From NCBI GenBank assembly GCA_023014485.1, contig JAJOZX010012049.1, positions 1-64,000 of the forward strand: 64,000 bases of DNA. Direction: 5' to 3'. Below, in pieces: positions 44,532 through 55,519 of the stretch (positions are counted from its first letter, which is position 1; the number at the start of each line of letters is the position of its first letter). The position numbers and the translations under genes were made by a program. Source of the DNA: Bathynomus jamesi (taxonomy: Eukaryota > Arthropoda > Malacostraca > Isopoda > Cirolanidae). Under the pieces are notes generated by a model. The model had not been told where the DNA came from, searched no databases, and saw only the letters and a program-made list of their open reading frames with translations.

Positions 44532-44792
44532 CAGGGAATCTGTGTAACTACGGATTCCATGAAATCTTTAAAATGTTCCGAGATTTCATGTGAAGTTAAG
44601 TTGTGATATTTTCGTTCGTTTCAGCGGAAATATCACGACTTAACCTAACCAGTTGTCAAGGGCGTACAGTTCACCAAACCGGGCATTCAATAATTTTCCC
44701 GTAGGTTCAACGAAAATATGACGACTTAACCTTACCCGAAATCCCTGAACACTTTAGGGATTCCATGAAATCCCTAGTTACACATTCTCTAA
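44529..44792. mobile_element. Palindromic MITE, ~264 bp
   Basis: The ends TTACAGGGAATCTGTGTAAC and, inverted, TTAGAGAATGTGTAACTAGG are related, and inner GATTCCATGAAATC occurs near both sides. A second palindrome (AAGTTGTGATATTTTCG with GGAAATATCACGACTT) lies inside. The inner part shares CCAGTTGTCAAGGGCGTACA with the foldback repeats at 32425 and 50352. No target duplication was established. It abuts the poly-T of LINE copy D on its right. Confidence 0.6.
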
Positions 44793-44827
44793 CATTTTTT
44801 TTTCTTTCTCTAATTTACCGCCGATTC

Positions 44828-44847
44828 GTACCTATAGAAAGCGGTAC
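44828..44847 (-). other. 3'-terminal hairpin of LINE copy D
   Basis: GTACC and GGTAC pair around a 10-base loop, preceded on the - strand by GAGATAT. The stem sequence differs from those of copies A and B/C at the same position. Confidence 0.6.
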
Positions 44848-44918
44848 ATATCTCGGCGAGGCAGTGGGTGGGTGGTGTTACTGTGCTGGGGGTGGTAGAC
44901 TAGGGGAGTGAGTAAGGG

Positions 44919-47263
44919 TCAGTGGCTGGATAGTGGGTTAGATGCGATGGAGCAGGTGGGAGTGAGTAAGGAAGAAGAAAATCGCTTCCGTTGAAAAGTG
45001 GGGGCCTTCGGCGAGTATGGATCGTAGACGGTCGGGTATGGGATTTTCGGCCGAGAGAGGGAAACACCTACGACGAAGAGCGGACAACTTTGGGCATTCC
45101 ACCAGGAGGCGTATGGCAGGTAGTGCAAAGCGGGGCTGGCGATTTCGCTATAAGGTGTCCGTGGGTGATGCGGGTGTGGCCTAGGCGGAGACGGGCGAGG
45201 ATTACTTGTTTATGGCGGGACCGGTGGAATGAGGAGGCCCAGTATCCTATTTGTGGCTTGATCATGTGGAGTTTATTTTGTGTGGCCTGGTCCCATTCCC
45301 GCTGCCATATGGAGCGGAAGTGGGAGCGGAAAGTCGGGAAGAAGTTGGAGAAGGGGAGGGGTCGGGAGGAGGCCGGCAGTGAGCAGGCAGTCTTTACCGT
45401 GCGGTCCGCCTCCTCGTTACCCTGCATGCCGACATGAGCCTGGACCCAGCAGAAGGCGACTGTCTTGTGTTGGAGGGTCGTTAAAAAGTGGAAGGTTTGC
45501 TGGATGGTACAGACGAGCGGGTGAGGAGAGTTAAATATTTCTAGGGAGAGAAGTGCGCTTTGGGAATCTGAATAAATGACGAAAGAGCTGGCAGAGTGGG
45601 TGCGCACAATATCGAGGGCCTCCGTAATCGCGAAAAATTCCGCCGAAAAAACAGAGGCCTCGCGGGCCAGGCTGACGCCCCGAGAAAGCGGCTGGGACAG
45701 AATCACCGCTGAGGAGGCCACACCAGCTTCCGAGCGGGAACCATCTGTGTAAATGGCGACTGCGTCCGGGTGTCGGATTGCGTGTTCGCGGAAGAGTGAC
45801 CTGTATATCATGGCGCTCGTAGTATTCTTCGGTAGGGCACACAGATCCTTGCAAAACTTGATAGGGGTGAGGAGCCAGGGGGGGGTAGATGCTGAATGAA
45901 ATGGGGACAACTGAGGGGGCGGGCATGTTGAAAAGATCAAGGAAAGTGCGGACCACTTCAGTGAAGTGCCAGCTCCGTCCCTGAGGTGGTAGTTCTGAAA
46001 CCGCCGTGCCCAGAAGCGAAGAAGGTAGCCTCTGTGCACGGAGGTATGTCTTCATGAGGAGTAGACCCCGTCGGAGGGCGAGAGGGAGATGATCGCATTC
46101 CACATGGAGGCTGGAGGCTGGGGTGGAGCAGAAAGCACCGGTGGCGAGGCGGAGGCCTCTATTAAGTACCGGGTCCAGGATACGGAGGCGAGCGTTGGAG
46201 GCTGAACCGTAAACTGCACTACCATAGTCCAACTTCGACTGTACTATGGAAGTGTAAATGCGAAGAAGAGAGCGTCGATCTGCACCCCATGTGGTGTGGG
46301 AGAGGTGATCCAGGAGAGCGAGGGGTCGTCGAAGGGATCGCTTTAGGTGCTTGAGATGGGGAACCCAATTGAGCCGCCGGTCTAGGGTCATGCCCAGGAA
46401 ACGAGTGGAGGGTACCACCTCAAGAGGACTGCCGTATAATGTGATAGAGGGTAGAGGAAGGGTTGTGGGTCTTCTACTGAAGAGCATACACTTGGACTTC
46501 GGGATGGAAAGGCGGAAACCCACCGACGTCGCCCACTTTTCCACCCGGTAGATGGCGAGCTGCATTTGTCGTTGAACGACGGACGGTTCTCGCCCTGCGA
46601 AGTAGATCGCAAGGTCATCCGCGTAAATGGAAGAGCGGATGGAGGGTGGAAGGCATTGTGAGACCGTGTTCATTACGACGGAGAAGCAGAGAACACTGAG
46701 GATGCTTCCCTGTGGGACCCCGTCTTCCTGCACGAAGGTGTCAGAGAGGACTGAGCCCACCCGGACTTTAAAGGTCCGGGAGGAAAGGAAGCCCCTTTTG
46801 AAGGTCGGCATGGCTCCGACAAAGCCCAGATGTCGGAGCTGACCGAGGATCATTGCTCGACGGGTGGTGTCATAGGCCTTCTGGATGTCGAAAAAAATTG
46901 ACAGTACGAACTGTCCATTATCGAAGGCATCCTGTATGTCCCGGCTGAGAAGCAGGAGGGGATCAGTGGTGGAGCAGAATTGTCTAAAGCCGGACTGGGT
47001 AGCCGGGAAGGAATTGCTATTTTCAAGGACGAACGATAATCGCGTAGCGACCATTTTCTCGAGGATTTTGCAGGCACAACACGTCAGGGCGATGGGTCTG
47101 TAGTTTGTGGGGTCCAAGGAATCTTTGCCGGGTTTGGGGATAGGGATGACGTGGGCCTCCTTCCACCTAGAGGGGAAGGCGCCCTCTATCCATATGCGAT
47201 TGTGTAGGTCTAGCAGGAAAATCTGTAAGGTAGTGTGGATGTGCTGGATCATGCCGTACGCCG
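44919..47263 (-). pseudogene. LINE copy D ORF2 fragment (RT-RNase H)
   Basis: Read on the - strand: WIEGAFPSRWKEAHVIPIPK, NYRPIALTCCACKILEKM, FFDIQKAYDTTRRA, EDGVPQGSILS, catalytic YADDLAIYFAG, FLGMTLDRRLNWVPHL and LDYGSAVYGSASNARLRILD in one 573-codon block (47252-45531). Then RNase H with YTDGSRSEAGVASS, YSDSQSALLSLE and GNEEADRTV, and LARLRLGHTRITHGHL in a second frame. The shift lies at an 8-base G/C run (45877-45886); seven bases would keep the frame. A further break occurs near 45110. The N-terminus is truncated. Confidence 0.85.
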
Positions 47264-47396
47264 CAGGGGTGCTCAGACTTCGGAGACCTTAGGGCAAAAT
47301 TTGCTAACTATTATCTTTGGCGGGCACAAACACCAAAATTTTCCCCTAATTTATGAACTAAAAATAAATACAAGTGATAGAAGATAATACTCACAT

Positions 47397-49263
47397 TTAA
47401 TTGCTAGTTGATGGCTTACACTGCTTTAATTCAGCAAGGGCTTTGAAATTTGGCGTGTAATTGGTAACTGTTAGTCTTAAACAGTCATCAAGGTGCTCAT
47501 CTGTCAAAACAGTCCGGTACTTTGATTTAAGCATCTTCATCTTGGAAAATGCTGATTCACAAAGGTATGTGGAGGCAAAATTGAGGTCAAGTACATAGCA
47601 CATTTTCTCAGCAGAGGATATTTTTCTTCAGCAAATAAGCTCCAAAAATTGGTACTGAAGGCCCTTGTTTTAATTTCCAGATCATTTTGAAGGAATAAAA
47701 CTTCTCGTTCTAGGTTAGCTATATCCAATTTAAATAATGCTGATATTTTTGTTGCGATTTCCTCAATATCAACTTTTTCTTCAAATGGAAACCACATAAA
47801 TTCCACAATAGGTTTTAATTTTTCAAAGTCTATGAAACGTTGCTCAAATTGTTGAATGAGATTCCCTATCTCTTTTGCATAACGGTCTTTGTTAAAATTC
47901 TCAAAATTATTTTCTTGGTTAAGTAGCTCTGTCAACATATTAGGGAAGTGTTTCAGTTCCGAACGTTGCAGTTGTGACAAATAGAGTTTTAGAGAATGCT
48001 GGAAAGCATTTATAGCACTAATCATTTGAGCAATGTTTTTATCTTTGCCTTGGAGTTCAACATTGAGGTCTCTCAATTTAGCAGTAATATCAGTTAAGAA
48101 AGCTAAATCAAGTAACCAAACTTTATTTTCCAACTGATTATAATTATCACCTCTTACAGCCAGAAACTCTTTGATTTCAGTCAGTAAATCCCTAAATCGT
48201 TGTAAAAATAAGCCCCTGCTGAGCCATCTTACATTAGTGTGCAATAAAAGATCTGTATGTTCAGAATTGCTTTCTTCTAATTGATTCTTAAAGAGACGTC
48301 TTTGTAAACTTTTAGCACGGATAGAATTTACAATTTTATATGCAATATCCATAACGTCTTCCATGTTCAAGCTTTTACTACAGAGTGCCTCTTGGTGAAT
48401 TATGCAATGAAAATTAAGGAAGTTTGGAAAATCTCTGTCATTCTTACAAAGACTAACGAACCCTAAATTGCAACCAATCATTGACGGAGCTCCATCCGTG
48501 GTAATGGCTACAAGTTTTTCAATGGGGATTTTATTCTCAATAGTAAACTCTTTAAATACTTTGAAGATGTCTTGTCCCCGAGTCTTCCCCTTCAATGGTA
48601 TGATATTGAGCAACTCCTCCTTAGCAGTCATGTTTTTAAATACCATTCTTATGAAAATACATAATTGCGCAGTATCAGTAGCATCTGTTGATTCATCGAA
48701 TTGAAGCGAAAAGGAAATACACTCATCTACTGTATGTCTCTCTTTAACTGCATTTTTAAATCTTTACCCATCTCTTCTGTTTGTCGTGTAACAGTGGGTC
48801 TGGAAAGTTGCATGTCTTTAATAGCGGAGATTATTTCAGATTTGTTTTTAAACTGATCAAACAACGAGTCTGCTGCATCCAAAAATGCTTCTTTTACAAA
48901 TGCACCATCATCAAAAGGTTTCATGTGCTTCGTTAAACTGTGACACACTCGGAAAGATGCAATGGTAGCTGCCTTTGATTTCTCAATTTTCTTTGTAAAA
49001 ACCAATTGTTGGCTGGTAAGTTGGGATTTCAATTCTCTTATTTTTGCCCTGCGTAGTTCACTATTAACTGGGTATCTTGTTTTATAATGATTATGATTAG
49101 CTTTAAAATGCCTTTCAACATTATATTTTTTGGCAACAGCTAGAGTAGATTGGCATATTAAGCATATACATTTAGAATTTATGTTTGAGAAAAAGTAAAT
49201 ATCTTCCCATTCACTTTGAAAATTATACGTCCTTATAGTCTTATCACTGGTTCGTGTCGCCAT
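47397..49263 (-). pseudogene. hAT transposase, broken by two single-base losses in A runs
   Basis: Starts MATRTSDKTIRTYNFQSEW with a BED-type zinc finger (CICLICQSTL...VERHFKANH). The catalytic core has VAITTDGAPSMIGCNLGF, NFHCIIHQEALCSKSLNM and RWLSRGLFLQRFRDLLTE; the C-terminus has FASTYLCESAFSKMKMLKSK, the dimerisation motif. It resembles the ZBED5/GTF2I-repeat group of hAT-derived proteins. The frame breaks near 48755 (five A where six keep the frame) and near 47602 (four A where five do). Otherwise no stops are seen over about 610 codons, so it is nearly intact. Confidence 0.8.
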
Positions 49264-49390
49264 TATGAAGCCCTGTCAATAAAAATAAAATTAAATAATG
49301 TAATTTTTAAAAAAAATATTTTGCGATCTAGCCACTAATATCAGAGGCTGAACTTTTACCACTTGAAACTTCAAAATCGGACACGCTGCC

Positions 49391-49634
49391 GGTCGAAATA
49401 ATGCTAAACTTTTAATACTAAATGTGAAAACGTCAAATTACGTAAAAAACGACTTAAAAATAGACAAATTTCAAATTCGCATCCACACACAAGATGACAC
49501 GAACGGGTGAACGGTCGACATGATGCTAAACTTTTAATACTAAATGTGAAAACGTCAAATTACGTTAATAAACGACTAAAAAATAGACACATTTCATGTT
49601 CGCATCCACACACAAGGTCACGCGGACAGGTCAA
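49391..49634. repeat. Two tandem 122-bp units in the hAT 5' subterminal region
   Basis: Units begin GGTCGAAATAATGCTAAAC (49391) and GGTCGACATGATGCTAAAC (49513) and share AATGTGAAAACGTCAAATTA and GCATCCACACACAAG. Subterminal repeats are commonly transposase-binding sites in hAT elements. Confidence 0.75.
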
Positions 49635-50351
49635 ACGCGGAACTAAATATCGATCCGCCCACTCATCTTTATAAAATCAATAAAAATTCGAAAAGACACA
49701 GAAAGCCTAGCGAGTCGTTTCTAAAATGCCTTCTGATTGGTTGTATTTTCACGAAACACCCAATCAGCCAACTTGATTCATTATATCCGTTGAAATAGAA
49801 TCGTCGCTTTAAGCGACACAGAAATTGGCGGAGCAAAGCAATGGTTTCAGACATGTTTTAAACATGTATGTGAGCGCTCTGCTCGCATGTAAAAATTCAT
49901 TTCTAGTAATTTTTATATTGCCAGTTAAGATTTCATTTAGGCCGGCTATTCCAAAATAAACCAGCGGGCACATTCAAATCCATGGCGGGCACGGGTGTGA
50001 GCACCCCTGGACTATATCGCATCTATTTTTCTGAGTTTCCCCATTAACCCCACCCCTCCCCCATTACCCCACCCCTCCCCCATTTTGTGCCAAAATTATG
50101 ATTAAAAATGAAGAACTGTACCCCTAAAAGGGGGGGGCAGGATTTATGTTCGGGAATTTTTTTTTAGCATGGGCACTGCACAATAAAAAGACGCATCGAA
50201 TGGTGAAAACCGCATTGTTCTACACCAATTGTAGCGACCTGTAGGTGTGCGCAAAAAAACTGTTACATATATATATATATATAAGGCTTCATTTCTGAAA
50301 TAGTATATTAGATACCATATACGCTTTAAGATTCCAAAATCCCTGAAAGTT

Positions 50352-50481
50352 TTAGGTCAACTGTACGCTCATGACGATTGGTTAGGTTAAGTCATGGTAT
50401 TTTCGTTTGTTTTGACAGTAAACTAACGAAAATATCATGACTTAACCTAACCAATCGTCAAGGGCGTACAGTTGACCTAAC
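50352..50481. repeat. Near-perfect foldback repeat, 53-bp arms
   Basis: The left arm starts GGTCAACTGTACGCTCATGA and the right arm, inverted, GGTCAACTGTACGCCCTTGA; the arms then match through GGTTAGGTTAAGTCATG and ATTTTCGTT, about 50 of 53 positions. The loop is ~20 bases. Copies of the same words occur at 32425-32520 and 44590-44700. Confidence 0.75.
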
Positions 50482-51675
50482 CGGGCATTCTGTTAACCTA
50501 ACTGGGCATTCAGTTAACCTAACCAGTTGGTAGAATCTAGAATTTGACGGTCCCGTAGCCATGACTAGTTTTTTCCGCCGGCCGTCAAACCAAAAAGATC
50601 CCAATACGGTTTAAAAATATATTTTAAATTTGTTAAATTGTATATAACTGCCTCACTATTTGTTTCTCTAAAACATGAATGTTATTTTTGAAATCCTCGA
50701 TTAAAACTGGACAATAAAAAACAAAGTTAAAAAATATTACAGGCCATAAAACCGAAAAGATCCTAAAACTCTACTATCGAGACAGTCTCTTGAGAGTCTA
50801 TATGGCCCTAACCTAACCTAGTTTAACCTGTTTTAACATATCAAGCCGTTATGGACTCTACTATTCAGACAATATTCATTGTTCAGAGACAAAGTTTTGC
50901 CCATTATTGTTATGTCCGTTATACTAAGGCGTAGTGAATATCATAATACACTTACCTTTTTCACCTCGCTGTTCGTGTTAGTAGGTAGAAGCTAGCACGA
51001 TTCATTTATAGTAAAGATATAGGTATAACTAATATGTTGAACACACACTACATTTATATAGTGCACTGTGTCATAGTTCACATTAAATTATATCATAGGC
51101 TATTAGGAAACACATGATTAAAATGGAACTAAATCAAGCTTCTTCATCGCCACAAGAGAAATGTCGACGGCATTAAGCCAACACCCACCTAACCTAAGTC
51201 GTACAAGAAGGTAGGGAGACCCTGAGCAGAAGCCATTTACTTATCTGTGCTCGTGGCCTATGCCTATGTGCATTCAATTCATATTCTAATATATGTATTA
51301 TAGTGTTACAAATTTTAGAATAAAAAATATTTAAATTACCATCCACTTAATACTTCTTTCCTTTCTTTTAAATGTCACCCACTTAACTCTAATTTTTCAA
51401 CTTCCGATTGGTAGTACTGCTTGACTAGAAATATCGTACAACATTTAAAAGTGCCAGAAGGTACAAAAACCATTAAAAATACAATCCAAGAGGTTAGAGC
51501 TCGCTGTTACGACTGCAGTGAGATCATCCTCAAATGCTCTGAAGTATAATCATAAAAAATACTAAGGCAAGGCACGCAAACCTACAAATTGTTCAGCATG
51601 CATCAGAGCTGTACTCATTTTTAATTTTTTTGACTGCTACTATCTCTATTATGGAAGTTATTTTGGTACTTTTCC

Positions 51676-51678
<3 letters not shown>

Positions 51679-51718
<40 letters not shown>
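51679..51718. repeat. (CT)n microsatellite
   Basis: Twenty uninterrupted CT units, followed by an A run. Confidence 0.95.
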
Positions 51719-51722
<4 letters not shown>

Positions 51723-51892
51723 AAAAAAACAACTTTTAGTATTAAGTCTTTTTCTCTACTCTTACTATTAGAACCCTACTGGTACCGCATGTGTGGGAAG
51801 AGAGGCTTTGGAACCTCTATAAATAACACCATTTCACTTCAGTTGTAGGTAAATAATTAGAGGGGATAATAGAGGGGTAGGATTGTTGACCA

Positions 51893-52086
51893 TTTGGATT
51901 CCTACAAGCTACTTGGGGACTCCAACATGGGTTTAGACGGCATAGGTCGTGTCTCACCAACTTGCTCGAGTTTTTCCACGTCATGTTGAGTGAGTATGAT
52001 AAGAGTAGGGCGGTTAATGAGAAAGCCTTTAATAAGGTACCTCACCGCCAGCTAATGACCAAAGTGCGCGCGCTGGGTATAGGTGG
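51893..52086 (+). pseudogene. CR1-like LINE RT fragment, left part (split by BEL/Pao)
   Basis: The + strand reads QHGFRRHRSCLTNLLEFFHV, then SEYDKSRAVNEKAFNKVPHR and QLMTKVRALGIGG. This is RT motif 2-3 of a CR1/L2-type LINE, except that the usual segment ending in D-F-x-K-A-F-D is shortened (VNEKAFNKVP). It stops at GGTGG, the target duplication of the BEL/Pao element, and continues at 63307. Confidence 0.7.
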
Positions 52087-52804
52087 TATGGAAAACTGAT
52101 GTGTGGGTAGTTGGGAGGTAACGAAAATGGTTCACTGAGTAGGTAGGTAGTTAATCTAACAATTATTAAATTCCTTTTATGTCAATAACTGGGTGGATGA
52201 AACCAATTGGTTGCTCACCAGAGTTATTCTCCACACTAGTATTTATATACTGTGTGACAAGAGCGTGCTCGGTAATAGATATACATTACCGATCAACCAA
52301 CCGAAGAAAAACCAAGACGGCACTGGTGGAAAAAGCCCCGCGAAAAAGGAACAAGGGAGAACGAAAACGAGGAACGGGGCGAGAAGCCGGAACGAGAGAA
52401 GGGAGAAGGACAAACAACGGAAAAAGATCCCCACCAGCAAGTACGCTCTCAACAATTAGACAGAAGGGGAAAAGAGACTCTAATAACTAGCAGTAAGTGA
52501 CTAATTGTGTTTTAACCCAGTTAGAAGTAAACGCATTAAATTAAGCTGGGTCAGACAACTTAGGCCTACATTGTGGCCTAAGACCTAGCATCAACTCATA
52601 GCTTAACAAAGGTGAAGGTAGATTGCCCTAACCTAATTTGGTGAGGAATCCTACTGTGGACCTCAATTTATCTGCCCGCTCTGGACCATTTCCGGAATCT
52701 CTAGGCTGACCCCTACAAGGCTAGACTTAATCTACTCTATAGTTAGACTGGAGATATAAGGGGTGGGTTAATTGTGGACCAATTCATACAGAGCGTTTTT
52801 CACA
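52087..52804 (+). repeat. BEL/Pao 5' LTR
   Basis: Begins TATGGAAAACTGATG and ends GCGTTTTTCACA. It matches 62588-63306 except for one fewer A in an A run (near 52306) and a C/T difference near 52727. A TATA-like TTTATATACTG at 52239-52251 could be a core promoter. Confidence 0.95.
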
Positions 52805-52823
52805 CTGGTGGTCCGTGTGTGGG
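52805..52823 (+). other. Candidate primer-binding site
   Basis: The sequence directly after the 5' LTR is CTGGTGGTCCGTGTGTGGG. A TGG start close to the LTR is typical of a tRNA primer site; the tRNA cannot be named by eye. The following 52824-53420 has no gene I recognise and includes a 12-base G run near 52926. Confidence 0.4.
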
Positions 52824-53453
52824 GAATTTATAAACCTAACCTAATCAAGCCTAACTAGGAAACATTTACATTTAAGGAGTCTCATTCTCTTATAAGCTTA
52901 GACCTGAGTGACACATAAGTACTTGGGGGGGGGGGGATTAAACCAAATTTAAAACTTGACTGTCTTGTCTGTGATCTCTCTTCTCTGGTAATTTCTTCTT
53001 GTCCCCTATATTTCATTACGATCCCCAGTTAAACAACATTAGTGAACAAGCATTTAAAATGCATACAACTCCAAGTATCCAATTCTTCTTTTAAGGAAGA
53101 ATCACTCAACAGATTTTTTCAACAGGCACATGCATTCCTTGCAATCTGTGTGTATATATATGTATATATACACTGTACTCTTTACATGTGCCACAAATAC
53201 ACTCAACCTATCTGAACATAAGCAAGGATTGCATGGGTTACTCAAAAGGGTCTTATGGCCTACTGTGGCCATAGCCCAAACACTGAACCTTGGTCTTGTG
53301 GCCTACTTTAGCCATGAGCCAAACAACACAAAACCAGTACAGGATTCAAAGTTCCAAGCACTCCAGATCTACCTGTGGAGGAGTAACATTTACTCTACTA
53401 AAACTACAGGTATTGACTAGTCTGAAGTGGTAGGAGGTTTGAATACAGTACAA

Positions 53454-54789
53454 ACTCATTTGACACTAAACTTCCTCAAGGAACATTTTTATGTAGACAA
53501 TCTAATGGACTCAACATCAACAAAATCTGAATTATTTGAGGTCTATGAACACTCAAAACATTATACAACACGGTAACTTTGAACTTAAGAGAGTGGATTT
53601 CAAATGATGAGGATTTAAACAAAGATTTTAAAGGATAATAATGGTCTTACTGAACCATCAGACAGAGTTAAAACTTTAGGTATGAACTGGTATTTGGATG
53701 CAACTTCGAACAATCATGATTCAATCTGCACTAAAGGTTTTAAACTTGATGAGGAGGCTAACACTAAAAGACAAATATTAATTATCAGAGGCTTCAAAGA
53801 TTTTTGATCCCATGGGTCTATTCCTGCCTTCAACAATAAAATCAAAGATTCTCCTCCAAGAAGTTTGGAGGACAAATGTTGGGTGGGATGAGCCAATCAT
53901 TGAAGATCAAAAATCTTGGAAGAAGTTAGCTGCTGATTTAACAAAAGTGCAGAACATTAAAATACAAATGTGCTCTGGGTTTAGAGGTAAACCCCAGAGA
54001 CTTCATGTGTTTGCTGATGCAAGCACACAGGCTTATGGGTGCTGTGCCTACCTTGTAAGTCCTACAGAAAGTCATCTAATTTATGCAAAAGGGAAAGTTG
54101 CACCTCTCAAACCTACTCGAACCATACCTCAACTGGAACTATTGGCTGCTGCATTAGCCATTAAAACCATTTCATTGCTTAAGGATGCTTACCATGATGT
54201 GAACATAACTGATATCCACATCTGGCTTGACAGTCAGATTTGTCTTGCCTGGATACGGAATGATAGCATTAATAGTAAGAATATCTTTGTAAGAAATAGG
54301 CTAAAAGAAATAGCTGAAGCTAATGAAAGCCTACAAGTAAACTTTCACTATGTTCCAACTAAACAAAATCCAGCAGACTTTCTGACCAGAGGTTTATCCT
54401 ACAAGTTGTTGAAGTCAAACAAAACTTGGTTCATGGGACCTAAGTGGCTCTGTAATACAGACCAATGGCCTGTGGAACAAGTTAACTTGACATTAAATTT
54501 AATCTTTTCAAATGAAAAGGTTGAACCAATCACTAATTATGAACATTATTCTGATTTCAGCAAACTTGTCAGGGTCACAGCCTACTGTTTGAGGTTTGCT
54601 CACAACTGTTTAACTACAATAAACAAACAGCTAAATAAAAACAATCATAATTATACAGAAGTTGCAACCAAGTACTGGATAGGGCATGCACAACAAAAGG
54701 AGTGCAATAAAGAGTTAGAATTCTTGACTAATGGGAAGCAAACAAAAGAGCCTGTACCATCAGTAGTTGTGGATCTAAATTTGTTCAGA
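53454..54789 (+). pseudogene. BEL/Pao pol remnant (RT end, RNase H)
   Basis: Starts with LNFLKEHFYVDNLMDSTS, the RT catalytic region, where the usual YVDD is YVDN. After stops and shifts it reaches PSDRVKTLGMNWYLDATSNN and then the open block from 53812: DPMGLFLPSTIKSK, RLHVFADASTQAYGCCAYLV, RTIPQLELLAAALAIKTISL and IWLDSQICLAWIRND, the RNase H region of BEL/Pao. It ends at LNLFR, where the Academ-like element is inserted. The mutated catalytic Asp and the shifts make it non-functional. Confidence 0.85.
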
Positions 54790-55185
54790 TAGTAGAGGAA
54801 TTTTAGGAAAATCGACCTAACAAATTAGCAGGAAGTCGAAACTTGGTACACTTGTAAACTGAACCCTACTGATGAATATATTAAAAGTCCCAACAAATCC
54901 AAGTTGTGCTCCAGCCGCCATCTTGGAAAATGGCGGCCGAATTTCGGTTTTTTGGAAATAACTTTAGAACCGTAAAAGATACGAAAATTTACCAAGAGAG
55001 CAATATCATTCTACATAAAAAGACAAACATTTTCTGTTCCCAACTTTGTTTTGTACGATGAAAAATAAAAACGTTATGCAAAACCAAAGATTTTTCATTC
55101 TATGAATCAATGCGGACACGACGTTCAAACTGGGTTGTAGGTAAAAAAAGCGAATGTTTTGTTATGACTGCCTATTTTCAGAAAC
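54790..55185 (+). repeat. Left terminal inverted repeat of the Academ-like element
   Basis: Inverted match to 60515-60921. Strong blocks: AGCAGGAAGTCGAAACTTGG, TACACTTGTAAACTGAACCC, TACTGATGAATATATTAAAA and CCGCCATCTTGGAAAATGGC. The last is itself a palindrome, giving a nested hairpin in both repeats. Confidence 0.9.
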
Positions 55186-55519
55186 CTCTCTTACTTTGTA
55201 TGGGTGATTTTGTGAAAAAATATTTCACAGGAACGAGCTAGTAGAAATATAAATTGTGACAGTGCCTGGTTTTCTAAATATTTATACCAATACATTTTCT
55301 TGTTTCTAGCAGATATGGGCAACTCTGTCCCTAATTTCCTATATTCTACTTCTAATAAATACTCTTAATTATGATTATATCTACGGATTCATCTGTAACA
55401 TTTATTCACTCAATCGGAGGTTATGAGTTAATATACCGAAGTAATAGTTCAAAGTGAATGACAGACGAACTAATATTTTTCTTTTCTTTTCAGGTAATGG
55501 ACGCTATTGATGAGTCAAG

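Larger units (their letters stand above)
44793..47263 (-). mobile_element. I-group LINE, copy D (5'-truncated)
   Basis: On the - strand it carries the RT, RNase H and C-terminal part of ORF2, then a 3' end with hairpin (GTACC-loop-GGTAC, 44828-44847), GGCGGTAAATTAG and a poly-A tail. ORF1, the endonuclease and the N-terminal RT are missing. The 5' break is exactly at the terminal repeat of the hAT element at 47264. It is related to but distinct from copies A and B/C. Unlike those, its poly-A tail does not abut a TA array. Confidence 0.85.
47264..50009 (-). mobile_element. hAT element with complete ends (ZBED5/GTF2I-repeat-like transposase)
   Basis: The ends are CAGGGGTGCTCAG and, inverted, CAGGGGTGCTCAC, a typical hAT terminal repeat. 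GCGGGCAC is repeated in both subterminal regions (47319 area; 49964 and 49985 areas). The transposase is read on the - strand. The 8 bases outside each end differ (GTACGCCG and GACTATAT), so either one flank was lost after insertion or recombination joined two loci. It abuts the truncated end of LINE copy D. Confidence 0.8.
50010..51892. other. No gene seen; simple and foldback repeats
   Basis: Holds a short tandem duplication (CCATTACCCCACCCCTCCCC, about 50040-50085), a TA array (50266-50283), the foldback repeat at 50352-50481 and a CT array (51679-51718). Two AACCGAAAAGATCCTAAAA-like blocks are present near 50580-50770. I recognise no coding sequence. Confidence 0.5.

Noticed and set aside
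50780..50840. CCTAACCTAACC runs as telomeric (TTAGG)n
   Set aside because: Only two or three irregular units at scattered sites; not an array.
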